From assembly GCF_012516375.2 (NCBI RefSeq), contig NZ_CP051204.2, forward strand, positions 1,488,001 through 1,552,000: 64,000 bases of DNA, in the 5' to 3' direction. The notes beneath the pieces were generated by a model. It did not search any database and had not been told where the DNA came from. It saw nothing but the letters and a program-made list of their open reading frames with translations. This DNA is from Chitinophaga oryzae (GTDB lineage: Bacteria > Bacteroidota > Bacteroidia > Chitinophagales > Chitinophagaceae). Made by a program: the position numbers and the translations under genes. Shown here one piece after another: positions 25,812 through 34,434 of this stretch (the stretch's first letter is position 1; every line of letters begins with the position of its first letter).

Positions 25812-28800
25812 TTAGAAGGATACCTGCGCGCCTACTGTTAACATCCTCATGGGAGGCATGCTGGTGAAAGTCATGGTTTCGGGATCACCGATTTTGTAAC
25901 GCGTGAACGTCAGCAGGTTCTGGCCCTGTGCATATACACGGAGGTTTTCCGCTTTGATCCTGCGGGCAATGCTTTTATCAAACTGATAGGACAGGGACAC
26001 ATTTTTCAGTCGTACAAAAGACGCATCGGTAATACGGGCGTCGGAGTAGTTGGCGTAATAACTATAGGTGGTAACGGCAGCGCCGGTGGTAGCGAAACGT
26101 TGCACATCAGTGATGTCACCGGGATGCTGCCAGCGGTCGAGTACTTCCACCGGCTGGTTAGTGCGGGCGCCCGGTGCCTGGAACAGGATACTGGTTTTAC
26201 CCTGTTGCTTTACAAAATGGAAGAAGAAATCGAGCGTCCAGTTTTTGCAGGTAATCGTGTTTTGCAAACCACCGTAGTGGCGCTGTGCGAGATCATGTGT
26301 TTCCGTCTGATCTTTAGGAATGGCCATACCGCCCAGCTTATGCATGCCTGTGGCCGGGTCTACGCCGAGGTATTTCACCCATTTGGAAATGGTGACCGGT
26401 TGCCCGATCGTCCAGACGCTGCCGTAGTAGGTGTCTTCCAGCCCGGGATAAGCAATGAGTTTATTCCGAGGAATGGTGATGTTGAAGCTGGTTTTCCAGC
26501 TGAAGTTTTTCCGTTCTATGTTGGTGGTATTGATCATCAGCTCCCACCCGGAGTTTTGCAGAATAGCATCGCGGTTGGCATTCACATAATCGAAACCTAC
26601 CTGGGAAGGAAGCGTCAGTCCTGTAAGCTGGTTGTCTGTTTTCCCGAGGTAATAGTTCGCGTTCACATAGATACGTTCTTTCAGGAAAGACAGTTCCAAA
26701 GCGGCTTCCCACTTGCGGTTACGCTCCCAGGCATAGTTGGGATTGTCGAGGCTGGAGGGATAAAGGCCGCTGGAGCCCTGGTAGGGTAGCGCAGCATTGG
26801 TGGGCGACCACTGTGAGAGGTATTGATAATCCCCGATGCGGTCGTTGCCGGTAACACCCATGCTGGCCCTTATTTTACCGAAGCTGAGAAAAGGCAGTCC
26901 TTTCATAAAACTTTCTTCTGTAAATATCCATCCTGCGCCGATGGCACCGAATGTACCAAACTGTTTGCCCGGCCCGAACCTGCTGGAGCCGTCATGTCTG
27001 GCGGAAATGTTCATGAGGTATTTACCGTCCCAGTTCAGGCTCACGCGGCCGAACAGTGCTGCATAGTGGTATTTGCTGTAGCCGCTGGTCACACTCTTTA
27101 CGGAAGCGGGACCGGGTGTCATCAGCAGGTCGTCGTTTGCATAGCCGCTGGCGCTGATTTTGGTTTCCTGGTTCAGTTGCTCCTGGAAGCTGCCGCCGGC
27201 CAGCACCTGTACGGCTGCTTTGCCCCAGGTGCGGGCATATTCGGCCTGTGGTTCGATGATCCAGTTACGGGTGTTTTTACTGAAGAAGTCGGCGGTGCTG
27301 TTTAACGTAGCACTGTAAGGACTTTGTGATTTAATGGGATTGGTGGCCGTCTGTTCCAGTCGCAATGAGTTATAGCCTGCATCCAGTTTCAACTGAAGGC
27401 CGTCTATGATTTGGTAGCGCACGTTCATGCTGCCAAGCAGGTTCTCTGTGTTGGCAACGAATTTTTTCAGTGTATAGGCCAGCGGGTTAGAGAAATTGAT
27501 GCCTTTATCGCGCCATACGAGATTGCCATCGGCATCCCAGGGAGACGGGGCATTGGGTATTGTCGACAGGAACTGCATCAGGTCTGTGGTGGAGATATTG
27601 TTTTTATCGGTACTGTAGCCGGCATTAAACGAGATGGAGAATTTACTGTCTGCCGAGTGGTGGGCCATATTGGCATGTACATTTCCGCGGTTGTCGGACA
27701 TATTGCCGTAGTAGATGGGTGTTTCGCGGTGGAAGCCGGTAGCAAGCGAGAACTGTGTCTGCTGGCTGCCGCCGGAAATACGTACCTGCGCATCGTTGCT
27801 GCGGGCTTGTTTGCCGAGCAGCAGTTTACCCCAGTCGGTATAGCGGGAGGTGTCCCATACCATCAGATCGGTGGCGTTGGAAGCGGTAGGCACAATATTA
27901 TCGTTGGCAAATGCTTCCTTTCGCATGGACACGTACTGCTGTGTATTCAGCATTTTGGCCATGCGGGTAGGCCGTGCCCAGCCGGTATAATAGGAGGCGT
28001 CTACGCTGGTTTTGCCGGCTTTGGCCTTGCGGGTGGTAATAAGCACTACGCCGTTGGCGCCTCTGGAGCCATAGATGGCCGTAGCGTCGGCATCTTTCAG
28101 TACTTCAATGCTTTCGATGTCTGCGGGGTTAAGGCTCACGAACGGGCTCATACCGGAGGTGGCGCCGAAAAGGCCGCCCATGGTTTGGGCGGATATGCCG
28201 TTAGCGAAAGTGACGCTGCCGAGGGAGTGTGCAAAGGGAACGCCGTCAATCACATACAGTGGTTCTGAACCGGCGCCGAGAGAGCTTTTCCCCCGGATGA
28301 TCACACTTACGGGAGCGCCTGCCAGTCCGCTCGTCTGAGAAATCTGTACGCCCGGCATTCTGCCGCTTAGGGCCAGCAGCGGACTTTCGACCGGCTGCTT
28401 ACGGATATCTTCGCCTTTGATTTTGGCGATGCTGCCGGTAGTCATACGCCGCGTGGTAGTGCCATAGGCGATGACCTGTACGTCGTCCAGCACACTGGTG
28501 GAACGCGCCAGTATGATGCTGATGTTATGACCCGCCAGTACTGCCGCTGTCACCGGAAATTCTTTCTTTTCATAGCCGATGAAGGTGATGCTCAGGATAT
28601 CCCCTGTATTGACAGACAACGTAAATACACCATCCGCATTGGTGACACAGGAACGGGTGGTGCCTTTTACCACGACCGTCGCGCCGGGCAGTGGCTGTCC
28701 GTCCGCACCGGTGATCCGGCCGATAATCGTTTGTGCTACAACAGCCGGGATGACGTTGACAGGTGCTGGTTTGTCTTTGGCATATACAAAAACGGTTTTG

Positions 28801-29135
28801 CCCTTGATGGCGTACTGGAGAGGCTGTGACTGGAAAACAGCGGCGAGAAATTTTTCCAGCGGTACGTTTTTGTTGTTAATGGTAACGGTGTTGGCTGTAC
28901 GAAGCAGCGGTTCGGTATACATAAACACGTATCCTGTTTGCTGTTTTACAGCGGAGAAGACCGTTTCCAGGGGGACGTTTCTCCCCGAGAAACTGATGTT
29001 CTGGGATAACCCTTTAGCACAAACGTGCAGGAAACCGGTGGTCAATAGCACCATGATTAACTTCATGACGAGAATGATTTTGGTGATGTCGGGGCACTTC
29101 CGGGCCCTCCGCGCATGAATCGCAGAATTTTGCAT
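25812..29135 (-). CDS. SusC-family TonB-dependent transducer/transporter with N-terminal STN domain
   Basis: 1107 residues. After the signal region (MKLIMVLLTTGFLHVCAKGLSQ, about 24-45) there is an STN (secretin/TonB N-terminal) domain at about 46-115 (ISFSGRNVPLETVFSAVKQQTGYVF ... LQYAIKGKTVFVYA). A carboxypeptidase-like domain, the plug (VQVIAYGTTTRRMTTGSIAKI; IESIEVLKDADATAIYGSRGANGV) and a barrel ending GAQVSF follow. The STN domain contacts the periplasmic part of FecR, so ligand binding outside can release the sigma factor encoded upstream. It is separated from fecR by 259 bp that must hold its own promoter. Confidence 0.95.
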   Translation of the reverse strand: MQNSAIHARRARKCPDITKIILVMKLIMVLLTTGFLHVCAKGLSQNISFSGRNVPLETVFSAVKQQTGYVFMYTEPLLRTANTVTINNKNVPLEKFLAAVFQSQPLQYAIKGKTVFVYAKDKPAPVNVIPAVVAQTIIGRITGADGQPLPGATVVVKGTTRSCVTNADGVFTLSVNTGDILSITFIGYEKKEFPVTAAVLAGHNISIILARSTSVLDDVQVIAYGTTTRRMTTGSIAKIKGEDIRKQPVESPLLALSGRMPGVQISQTSGLAGAPVSVIIRGKSSLGAGSEPLYVIDGVPFAHSLGSVTFANGISAQTMGGLFGATSGMSPFVSLNPADIESIEVLKDADATAIYGSRGANGVVLITTRKAKAGKTSVDASYYTGWARPTRMAKMLNTQQYVSMRKEAFANDNIVPTASNATDLMVWDTSRYTDWGKLLLGKQARSNDAQVRISGGSQQTQFSLATGFHRETPIYYGNMSDNRGNVHANMAHHSADSKFSISFNAGYSTDKNNISTTDLMQFLSTIPNAPSPWDADGNLVWRDKGINFSNPLAYTLKKFVANTENLLGSMNVRYQIIDGLQLKLDAGYNSLRLEQTATNPIKSQSPYSATLNSTADFFSKNTRNWIIEPQAEYARTWGKAAVQVLAGGSFQEQLNQETKISASGYANDDLLMTPGPASVKSVTSGYSKYHYAALFGRVSLNWDGKYLMNISARHDGSSRFGPGKQFGTFGAIGAGWIFTEESFMKGLPFLSFGKIRASMGVTGNDRIGDYQYLSQWSPTNAALPYQGSSGLYPSSLDNPNYAWERNRKWEAALELSFLKERIYVNANYYLGKTDNQLTGLTLPSQVGFDYVNANRDAILQNSGWELMINTTNIERKNFSWKTSFNITIPRNKLIAYPGLEDTYYGSVWTIGQPVTISKWVKYLGVDPATGMHKLGGMAIPKDQTETHDLAQRHYGGLQNTITCKNWTLDFFFHFVKQQGKTSILFQAPGARTNQPVEVLDRWQHPGDITDVQRFATTGAAVTTYSYYANYSDARITDASFVRLKNVSLSYQFDKSIARRIKAENLRVYAQGQNLLTFTRYKIGDPETMTFTSMPPMRMLTVGAQVSF

Positions 29136-29394
29136 AAATTCGTTTGGTTTGGTTGATGAATAAGTAGTCTTTACGGGATCTTGTCTTTTTTACTCAGCCA
29201 GATATTTCGCCGGAAGTGCTTCCAACGCTTCCGGTTTTTTGTTGGATGAATTTTTTTAATCGGTTTTAATGGTGATGGTATGACGTACAACATCCCTTCG
29301 CGCCGCGGCAGCGGCGTTGTCAATAATACATTGAGCTTTACGGAATGATTGTTTTAATAGATGGTTGATTTAGCACAGGTCGCGCTTCCACAGG
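29136..29394. other. Intergenic region between fecR and the STN-SusC gene
   Basis: No ORF is supported. It should contain the ECF-sigma-dependent promoter of the SusC operon, which I could not assign. A hairpin at about 29213-29237 (CCGGAAGTG, 7-nt loop, CGCTTCCGG) is followed by T6 on the plus strand only, i.e. antisense to all genes here. Confidence 0.4.
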
Positions 29395-30588
29395 TCAGCC
29401 TTTCACTGTTAAGATACTGTCCTGCAGCCTGAATTTTATGCCCATCGCTTGTAGCATCTCTAATACATCTGACAGATTTACATTTTTATACATTTCTCCT
29501 TTAAAAATAATGTCTGAAACAGGACCGTCGTACACCACCCTGATGCCGTACCAGCGTTCCAGCTGGCGCATGACCGTGCGCACGTCTGCCCCGTTGAAAT
29601 TGAACAGGCCGTTTTTCCAGGCAAGAATTTTATCCATATCGGTGTTGGCGCTGATGTTGACGATGGTATCATGGCTGTGGGCCGCTGCCTGCTGCCCTGG
29701 CCGCAGCTGCCATTCCCGGCGGTATGCTTTCACTTTTACGCTGCCGGTGACCAGCGTAATTTTCGTATAGTCTTCATCTTTATAAGCGTTCACATTGAAG
29801 CTGGTGCCCAGTACCCTGACGGTAACATCGTTGGCGGTCACCAGGAAAGGCTGGCTGGCAGATGGTGTTACTTCGAGATAGGCTTCCCCGGAAATTTTCA
29901 CCTGGCGTTCATTCCGGGTAAACGCGGCGGGGAAAGTGATGGAAGACGCTGCGTTGAGCCACGCTTTAGTCCCGTCGGGCAGTGTCACCTGGTATTCACC
30001 TCCTTTGGGGGTGCTGATGGTATTCCACCGGGTGGTGGTATCGGCTCCCGACTGATGCTGGTAGGCCAGTTGCCCGTTGGCGAGCTTCACTACCCGTGTA
30101 CCGCCTTGTTGGGCAATGATCCCATCGGCCGCCTGCTCAAGGTGAATACTACTGCCGTCGGAAAGCGTCAGCATCGCTTTGTTGCCGCCAGGGCCGATGT
30201 TGACAGTGTTCTTTACCACCTGTTGTTGAGTGGACCGGCCGGATGGCAGCAGGTAGACGGCTGCAGCTGACAGGCCGGCGACCACTACCACAGCGGCAGC
30301 GATCTTTCGCCACGGCAGCGAAAAAATATGGGATGGTGCTTTGGTGGCCGCGGGCACGGCATGTATCTGTTTAGACAGCCGTTGCTGTAACCTTTCCCGC
30401 ACCTCCGGCATTTCAGTAGCCATGACGTCATACCGCCCTGTTTCCAGATCTTGCTGCAACATGCCGGCCATTTCCTCCGCCCGGCGGGGATCGCGCAGGG
30501 CGGCCAGCAGCTGTTGCCGGCCTTCCGGTGTAAGGCTGCCGGTGGCGTAATCGTCCAGTAATTGCTGTAATGTTTCAGGTGTCATCAT
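29395..30588 (-). CDS. FecR-family anti-sigma factor
   Basis: 397 residues. An N-terminal cytoplasmic anti-sigma region (LLDDYATGSLTPEGRQQLLAALRD), one membrane helix at about 92-115 (IAAAVVVVAGLSAAAVYLLPSG), a periplasmic FecR domain (YQVTLPDGTKAWLNAASSITFPAAF, GEAYLEVTPSASQPFLV, VLGTSFNVNAY) and a C-terminal DUF4974 (STN-like) domain (FNGADVRTVMRQLERWYGIRVVY). FecR holds the ECF sigma factor inactive until the STN domain of the SusC partner signals. It lies 59 bp after the sigma gene. MM at the start leaves a one-codon choice. Confidence 0.95.
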   Translation of the reverse strand: MMTPETLQQLLDDYATGSLTPEGRQQLLAALRDPRRAEEMAGMLQQDLETGRYDVMATEMPEVRERLQQRLSKQIHAVPAATKAPSHIFSLPWRKIAAAVVVVAGLSAAAVYLLPSGRSTQQQVVKNTVNIGPGGNKAMLTLSDGSSIHLEQAADGIIAQQGGTRVVKLANGQLAYQHQSGADTTTRWNTISTPKGGEYQVTLPDGTKAWLNAASSITFPAAFTRNERQVKISGEAYLEVTPSASQPFLVTANDVTVRVLGTSFNVNAYKDEDYTKITLVTGSVKVKAYRREWQLRPGQQAAAHSHDTIVNISANTDMDKILAWKNGLFNFNGADVRTVMRQLERWYGIRVVYDGPVSDIIFKGEMYKNVNLSDVLEMLQAMGIKFRLQDSILTVKG

Positions 30589-30647
30589 GGCTGTTATCTA
30601 TAAAGACCCGGTTTTTTGCGGGGAGGGTGGTTATGCGGAAAAAAAAA

Positions 30648-31244
30648 TTACGGGAACAGGGTGGTGACGAGGAAAGTCAGCAGGGAAAGCATCGGCCGGC
30701 CGTGGCGTGCCATATAATGCCGGAGAAAATGAAGGGCTTTCACAATATGTTCCTTGACGGTATTACGGGAAATCTGCAGCTCCTGGCCAATCTGGTCGTA
30801 GCCTTTTCCCTCAAGACGGCTCATGGTGAATACCTGCCGGCGTGCGGGCGGCAGCTGGGAAATGCCATGCATCAGTAAGGTGTGTATTTCCCGGTATTCG
30901 GCCTGCTGGTCAGGGAGCCAGATGTCATCGGCGGGATGGATGTCTTCCAGGGAGGCTGTTGCTTCCAGTCTTTTCCGGATGATTTTTAACAGGCGGTTGC
31001 GGGTAACGATGAAGAGGTAGTTCGGGAAATGATCGATATCCGGGAGTTTTTCACGGCTGTTCCAGATGTCCATGAAAACATCCTGCGTCATTTCTTCCGC
31101 TGCCGGCAATGATTTGGCGTATGTCAATGCGTGCCCGTACACCCTTGTCCAATAACGGTCTACCAGCACGCTGAAAGCCATCTCGTTGCCGGCCGCTATC
31201 TGTCGCAGTAAAGCCGGTTCGTTATGAAATTCGCTACTATCCAA
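30648..31244 (-). CDS. ECF-type RNA polymerase sigma factor
   Basis: 198 residues. Region 2 is at about 20-95 (VLVDRYWTRVYGHALTYAKSLPAAEEMTQDVFMDIW) and region 4 at about 130-175 (LPPARRQVFTMSRLEGKGYDQIGQELQISRNTVKEHI). Regions 1.1 and 3 are absent, as in ECF factors. The protein ends in a hydrophobic tail (MLSLLTFLVTTLFP) that may touch the membrane near FecR. Its gene heads the cluster sigma, fecR, STN-SusC, SusD, TlpA, and it is expected to drive the SusC operon when FecR releases it. Confidence 0.95.
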   Translation of the reverse strand: MDSSEFHNEPALLRQIAAGNEMAFSVLVDRYWTRVYGHALTYAKSLPAAEEMTQDVFMDIWNSREKLPDIDHFPNYLFIVTRNRLLKIIRKRLEATASLEDIHPADDIWLPDQQAEYREIHTLLMHGISQLPPARRQVFTMSRLEGKGYDQIGQELQISRNTVKEHIVKALHFLRHYMARHGRPMLSLLTFLVTTLFP

Positions 31245-31303
31245 CTAAATATCTGATATATAGTTGTAAACATAGAATAAAATCATGAGAATCCGGTCAT
31301 GTG

Positions 31304-31717
31304 TCAATGGGCCACTTTAATATAACCCCATCCTTCTCTTTGTTTGGTGATGATCTCATAAATGGCGTCCGGCACTACCTGTACGCCGGGCAGCAGATCG
31401 CTGGCGGTTTTGTTGTTTCGTTTCATCGTAGCGCCGCACACTTTAAAGCTCACATTCTTGTGATGGCTGAGTAATTCGTTCACCGCAGGTGCTACGCCGG
31501 ACTTATCTTTTAACACCATATCGAGGGCGTCTCCGTATATCGCTACTTCCAGTTGCGCGTCAGGAGCGCCTTTCAGGATACCGTTCAGCTGCCGTAAAAG
31601 GGTTTGTTGTGCTTCAGGCGTTTTGCTGGTGATGTCGAAAATAACTTTGTAGTCGGCCTGTGCCAGGCAAACGATGCTGCCCAGCAGGAAGGTAAGCATG
31701 ATCAACAGTTTTTTCAT
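31304..31717 (-). CDS. Exported DsrE-family protein
   Basis: 137 residues with a signal peptide (MKKLLIMLTFLLGSIVCLAQ). The mature part has the DsrE/DsrF alternating pattern: YKVIFDITSKTPEAQQTLLRQLNGILKG, LEVAIYGDALDMVL, VSFKVCGATMKRNN with the family's conserved Cys, LLPGVQVVPDAIYEIITKQREGWGYIKV. DsrE-like proteins carry sulfur on a cysteine or bind small sulfur compounds; exported versions are poorly understood. It is the last gene behind the TsdA-like cytochrome (27 bp gap) and shares the KVC / LLPGxxVVP pattern with the Tat-exported protein at 32677, hinting at a paralogous pair. Confidence 0.88.
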   Translation of the reverse strand: MKKLLIMLTFLLGSIVCLAQADYKVIFDITSKTPEAQQTLLRQLNGILKGAPDAQLEVAIYGDALDMVLKDKSGVAPAVNELLSHHKNVSFKVCGATMKRNNKTASDLLPGVQVVPDAIYEIITKQREGWGYIKVAH

Positions 31718-31744
31718 ACCAGATGGTTTTAGGTGAAACGGATA

Positions 31745-32680
31745 TTATTTTTTGTGGTGCCGTGCAATGGGGCCGAAGGGGCCATATTTGTGCTGCACAG
31801 CGGGGAAGGTGTCGCTGAAAGGGCCAAAGGGATGGTCCGGTGGTTTGGTCCGGATATCGGGCCAGTCGGCCGGAAAGGCTTTTGCCGGCCGTGGTTGCGA
31901 ATTCACGAAGGCTGCCACATTCCAGGCATCTTCATCGCTGAGCAGCGGATGCTGATCATCGACGCCCAGGGGCATGTTGTATTTCACATATCCGGCAAAC
32001 CTCGACAGCCGGTATAAGCCGGCGCCGGTGTTATAGCTGCCGGGCCCCCATAGCGGCGGGTAACGGTATTCCGTTGCCCCGGCAGGGCGCTCGCCATAAC
32101 CATCGGCGCCATGGCACCGCTGGCACTGTTGGAGGAAAACGGCTTCCCCTTTCACCGTATCAGCAGCTACCGGCAGATAGGGCAGTTCACGGATACCGCT
32201 ACCGGGCGTTTTATATCCTTTGGGAAGATCTTTTCCCAGCCATTGTATATAGGCGATGATGGCCTGCAGCTCCGGACTGTTGCTGTCAAGGGCGGCGCCG
32301 TTGAGACTTCTCACAAAACAATCGTTCACTTTTTTGGCGATGGATTCCACCGTGCCGCTTCTGGCCCTGAACTTCGGATAGGTGGAGGCGGTACTGCCAT
32401 AATTATTGCCCCATGGTTTGGTGCCGGCGTCCAGGTGGCAGTTCTGGCAGTTCATGCCATTGCTGATCTGCGCCACGCTGCCCTGTGGACCAAGGTATCG
32501 GGCGGTATGCGCTATCAGCGACCGGCCATAGCGTATCCGGTCGCCTTCGGCGGTATGCGGGATCATGGCGGTATCAGGCGCCTGCCATAATTTTTCCGGT
32601 AAGGGACCTGCGCGGCGGCAGCTATACAGGGCGGTGAGCAGCCCCATTAAAAAAGTGACGTAACACTGTTTGTTGGTCAT
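31745..32680 (-). CDS. TsdA/SoxA-like dihaem c-type cytochrome (thiosulfate dehydrogenase-like)
   Basis: 311 residues from ATG 32680, which overlaps the upstream stop as ATGA; the longer open frame upstream is out of register with the neighbour and lacks a signal. A lipoprotein-like signal ends at Cys 21 (ALYSC). Haem motif 1 is CQNCH (78-82) within ISNGMNCQNCHLDAGTKPWGNN; haem motif 2 is CQRCH (186-190). VNDCFVRSLNG carries Cys 121, placed where TsdA enzymes use a Cys haem ligand. The C-terminal block (GAGLYRLSRFAGYVKYNMPLG, AAFVNSQPRP, HKYGPFGPI) is typical of TsdA. TsdA oxidises thiosulfate to tetrathionate or runs in reverse, in the periplasm. Flanking DsrE-like genes support a sulfur role. 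Confidence 0.87.
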   Translation of the reverse strand: MTNKQCYVTFLMGLLTALYSCRRAGPLPEKLWQAPDTAMIPHTAEGDRIRYGRSLIAHTARYLGPQGSVAQISNGMNCQNCHLDAGTKPWGNNYGSTASTYPKFRARSGTVESIAKKVNDCFVRSLNGAALDSNSPELQAIIAYIQWLGKDLPKGYKTPGSGIRELPYLPVAADTVKGEAVFLQQCQRCHGADGYGERPAGATEYRYPPLWGPGSYNTGAGLYRLSRFAGYVKYNMPLGVDDQHPLLSDEDAWNVAAFVNSQPRPAKAFPADWPDIRTKPPDHPFGPFSDTFPAVQHKYGPFGPIARHHKK

Positions 32681-33360
32681 CCTGTAAAACAATAACCACA
32701 GTTCTTTTCCTGTGCCCGCCCCAGCGCCCACATGCCGGACGGCACCACGTCGATGCCCGGCAAAACGCCGGCCAGCCATTCGTTCTTAACGGCCGTCGCA
32801 TCCAGTGACATTTCTTTTGCCACAATAGCGCTGTACACGGTAATGGCCATGTTGCACACGGCAAACAACACACCGTGGGACTGTAACTGATCAATGCCTA
32901 TCTCCACTTCACCGATGCCCGGAACACTAAAATCTCCCGGTTGCGGCTGCCAGAAAGGATTACGGACAGCAGGTGCTTTTGTTTTAGGATCGTCTACCTT
33001 GAACAGCTGCCCGAATTTGTATTTCTCCCACAGCTCATCTTTCATCGCATAAGGGATGCCGTCATGCCGCAGCACCACCACCGCACAACAGTCTTTCTCC
33101 GGCACGCCGGTAGCCTGGTTGGTCAACAGAAAAACTTTGGCCCATGCAAAGGGGAACACCTCATGCGGACGGGTAACGTCCAGTACAATGCGGTGTTTCC
33201 CTTTGATTTTATTGGCCCATGCATCGGGAGTGTCGGTGCTCATATGTTTGCTTTCCTGTGCCAGTGTGGCGAAAGAAGGGATACTCAGCAGCGTGGCGCC
33301 CGTCAGCATTTTTCCGAGGAAGTCGCGTCGGTTGGTACCCCCGTTTGGTGTATGATTCAT
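32677..33360 (-). CDS. Tat-exported DsrE-fold-like protein of the sulfur cluster
   Basis: 227 residues. A twin-arginine signal (TNRRDFLGKMLTGATLLSIPSFATLAQ) precedes a domain with HRIVLDVTRPHEVFPFAWAKVFLLTNQATG, CCAVVVLRHDGIPYAM, GVLFAVCNMAITVYS and VLPGIDVVPSGMWALGRAQEKNCGYCF. The order VLRHDG / FAVCNM / LPGIDVVPSG follows the DsrE/DsrF fold and parallels the smaller DsrE-like protein at 31304. The Cys in FAVC is a plausible sulfur carrier; further Cys pairs (DCC, CGYC) are present. It overlaps the TsdA-like start by 4 bp (ATGA), so the two are translationally coupled. Tat export suggests that it folds, perhaps with a cofactor, before leaving the cytoplasm. Function is otherwise unknown. Confidence 0.75.
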   Translation of the reverse strand: MNHTPNGGTNRRDFLGKMLTGATLLSIPSFATLAQESKHMSTDTPDAWANKIKGKHRIVLDVTRPHEVFPFAWAKVFLLTNQATGVPEKDCCAVVVLRHDGIPYAMKDELWEKYKFGQLFKVDDPKTKAPAVRNPFWQPQPGDFSVPGIGEVEIGIDQLQSHGVLFAVCNMAITVYSAIVAKEMSLDATAVKNEWLAGVLPGIDVVPSGMWALGRAQEKNCGYCFTG

Positions 33361-33458
33361 AGCTTAAAAATTTGAGGTTATAGTATGGCTATCACCTGAC
33401 ACGGTCAAAATACCTGAAGAGAAGTAATATAAATGTAAAGAAACAGGAAAAGCGCTTA

Positions 33459-34277
33459 TCAGATAAAAGTGACAAAATCTAAAGCGGATGGTGGTAACAA
33501 ATCAGGGAACTGATGTGGTAAGCGGTGGGTGAAATAGCGGAATTCATTGATAAAATGCGTCTGATCACAATATCCGGCTTTATGCGCCAGCAGCTTCCAT
33601 TGCGGGTACCGCATCCGCGCTATGTAATCGATGGTTTTTCTGAAACGGACCAGCCGGCAGAACATTTTCAGGTGCAGCCCCGTCTGGTCCAGGAACGCCC
33701 TTTCCAGCGTACGTTTGGTAAGGAATACCTGCGCTTCCAGTTGCCGGATGGTAATGTTACCGTTGGCCGCAAGGATAAGCTGAATGGCATCTTCGATACG
33801 ACAACCATTTCCGGGTGCTGCTGTTAACTGCGCCAGCAGCCAGGATTCCAGCAATGTTACCTGTTGCTCCGGCGTAGTACAGGAACTGATCTCCGCTATG
33901 GCGGATGCCGTACCCGGGCCGAATACGGTGGTGAGGTCGGTGCTCCGGTCACAAAACGGTTGCGCAGACAGGCGGAACAACCGGGACCAGCTGCCCGGCC
34001 TGAAATGAGCGGCCAGCAGCTGCATACGACCATCGACGCGCCATTCGCTGACCTGGCTGCGGGGGCCTGAAAGCGTAGCGGAGGGTAAATACTCCTGCCG
34101 GGCAACATCATACAGGGTACGCTCAGGGCCGGGATTGAACCACATGCTCTGCATAAAATGCGGGAGGACCGTCAGATACCGGACTTCTTCTGCGGGGAAA
34201 TCACATGTGATCATCTGCCACGAAAGCAGATCATCCTGCAGCCGCCGATGAGGCCGGAATGTTTGCACCTTGAACAT
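33459..34277 (-). CDS. AraC-family transcriptional regulator
   Basis: 272 residues from ATG 34277 (MFKVQTFRPHRRLQDDLL); a longer frame adds 23 residues that run into the repeat at 34331 and look non-coding. An N-terminal ligand-binding region of the DUF6597 type (YLTVLPHFMQSMWFN, MQLLAAHFRPGSWSRLF) precedes a double-HTH AraC domain at about 170-260 (IEDAIQLILAANGNITIRQLEAQVFLTKRTLERAFLDQTG ... AHKAGYCDQTHFINEFRYFT). It lies 98 bp upstream of, and in the same direction as, the Tat-DsrE/TsdA/DsrE genes and may control them. Confidence 0.88.
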   Translation of the reverse strand: MFKVQTFRPHRRLQDDLLSWQMITCDFPAEEVRYLTVLPHFMQSMWFNPGPERTLYDVARQEYLPSATLSGPRSQVSEWRVDGRMQLLAAHFRPGSWSRLFRLSAQPFCDRSTDLTTVFGPGTASAIAEISSCTTPEQQVTLLESWLLAQLTAAPGNGCRIEDAIQLILAANGNITIRQLEAQVFLTKRTLERAFLDQTGLHLKMFCRLVRFRKTIDYIARMRYPQWKLLAHKAGYCDQTHFINEFRYFTHRLPHQFPDLLPPSALDFVTFI

Positions 34278-34330
34278 AGGCAAAGGTTTCTTTGGGGCAC
34301 AGTGAGATCTGGTGCAAAGATCCGCTTTTT

Positions 34331-34366
34331 CACGCAAAGTGCGCAAAGAAAGTAAAGAACGCAGAG
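34331..34366. repeat. Half-copy of the CACGCAAAG repeat
   Basis: CACGCAAAGTGCGCAAAGAA and the following bases repeat the vocabulary of the outer arm at 10150 (CACGCAAAGGCGC). No opposite arm is found nearby, so this is a solitary arm, between the AraC and Gfo/Idh genes. Confidence 0.6.
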
Positions 34367-34370
34367 GTTT

Positions 34371-34434
34371 GTTTAAAATATTTTAAGAGGCATCGTATTC
34401 CGGTTTAAGATATTTTAAGAAGCATCGTATTCCG
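34371..34434. repeat. Tandem 32-bp duplication over the 3' end of the Gfo/Idh gene
   Basis: 34371-34402 and 34403-34434 match at 30 of 32 positions. The second copy contains the last codons and stop of the oxidoreductase gene; the first is a duplicate of them lying beyond the stop, so the coding end was copied once by local slippage. Confidence 0.85.

Noticed and set aside
27411..28268. 285-codon plus-strand frame opposite the STN-SusC gene
   Set aside because: Antisense to a full-length, recognisable TonB-dependent receptor; no domain or promoter of its own.
29213..29243. Terminator of fecR
   Set aside because: The hairpin has its T tract on the plus strand, opposite to fecR transcription, so it does not end that transcript in the usual way.
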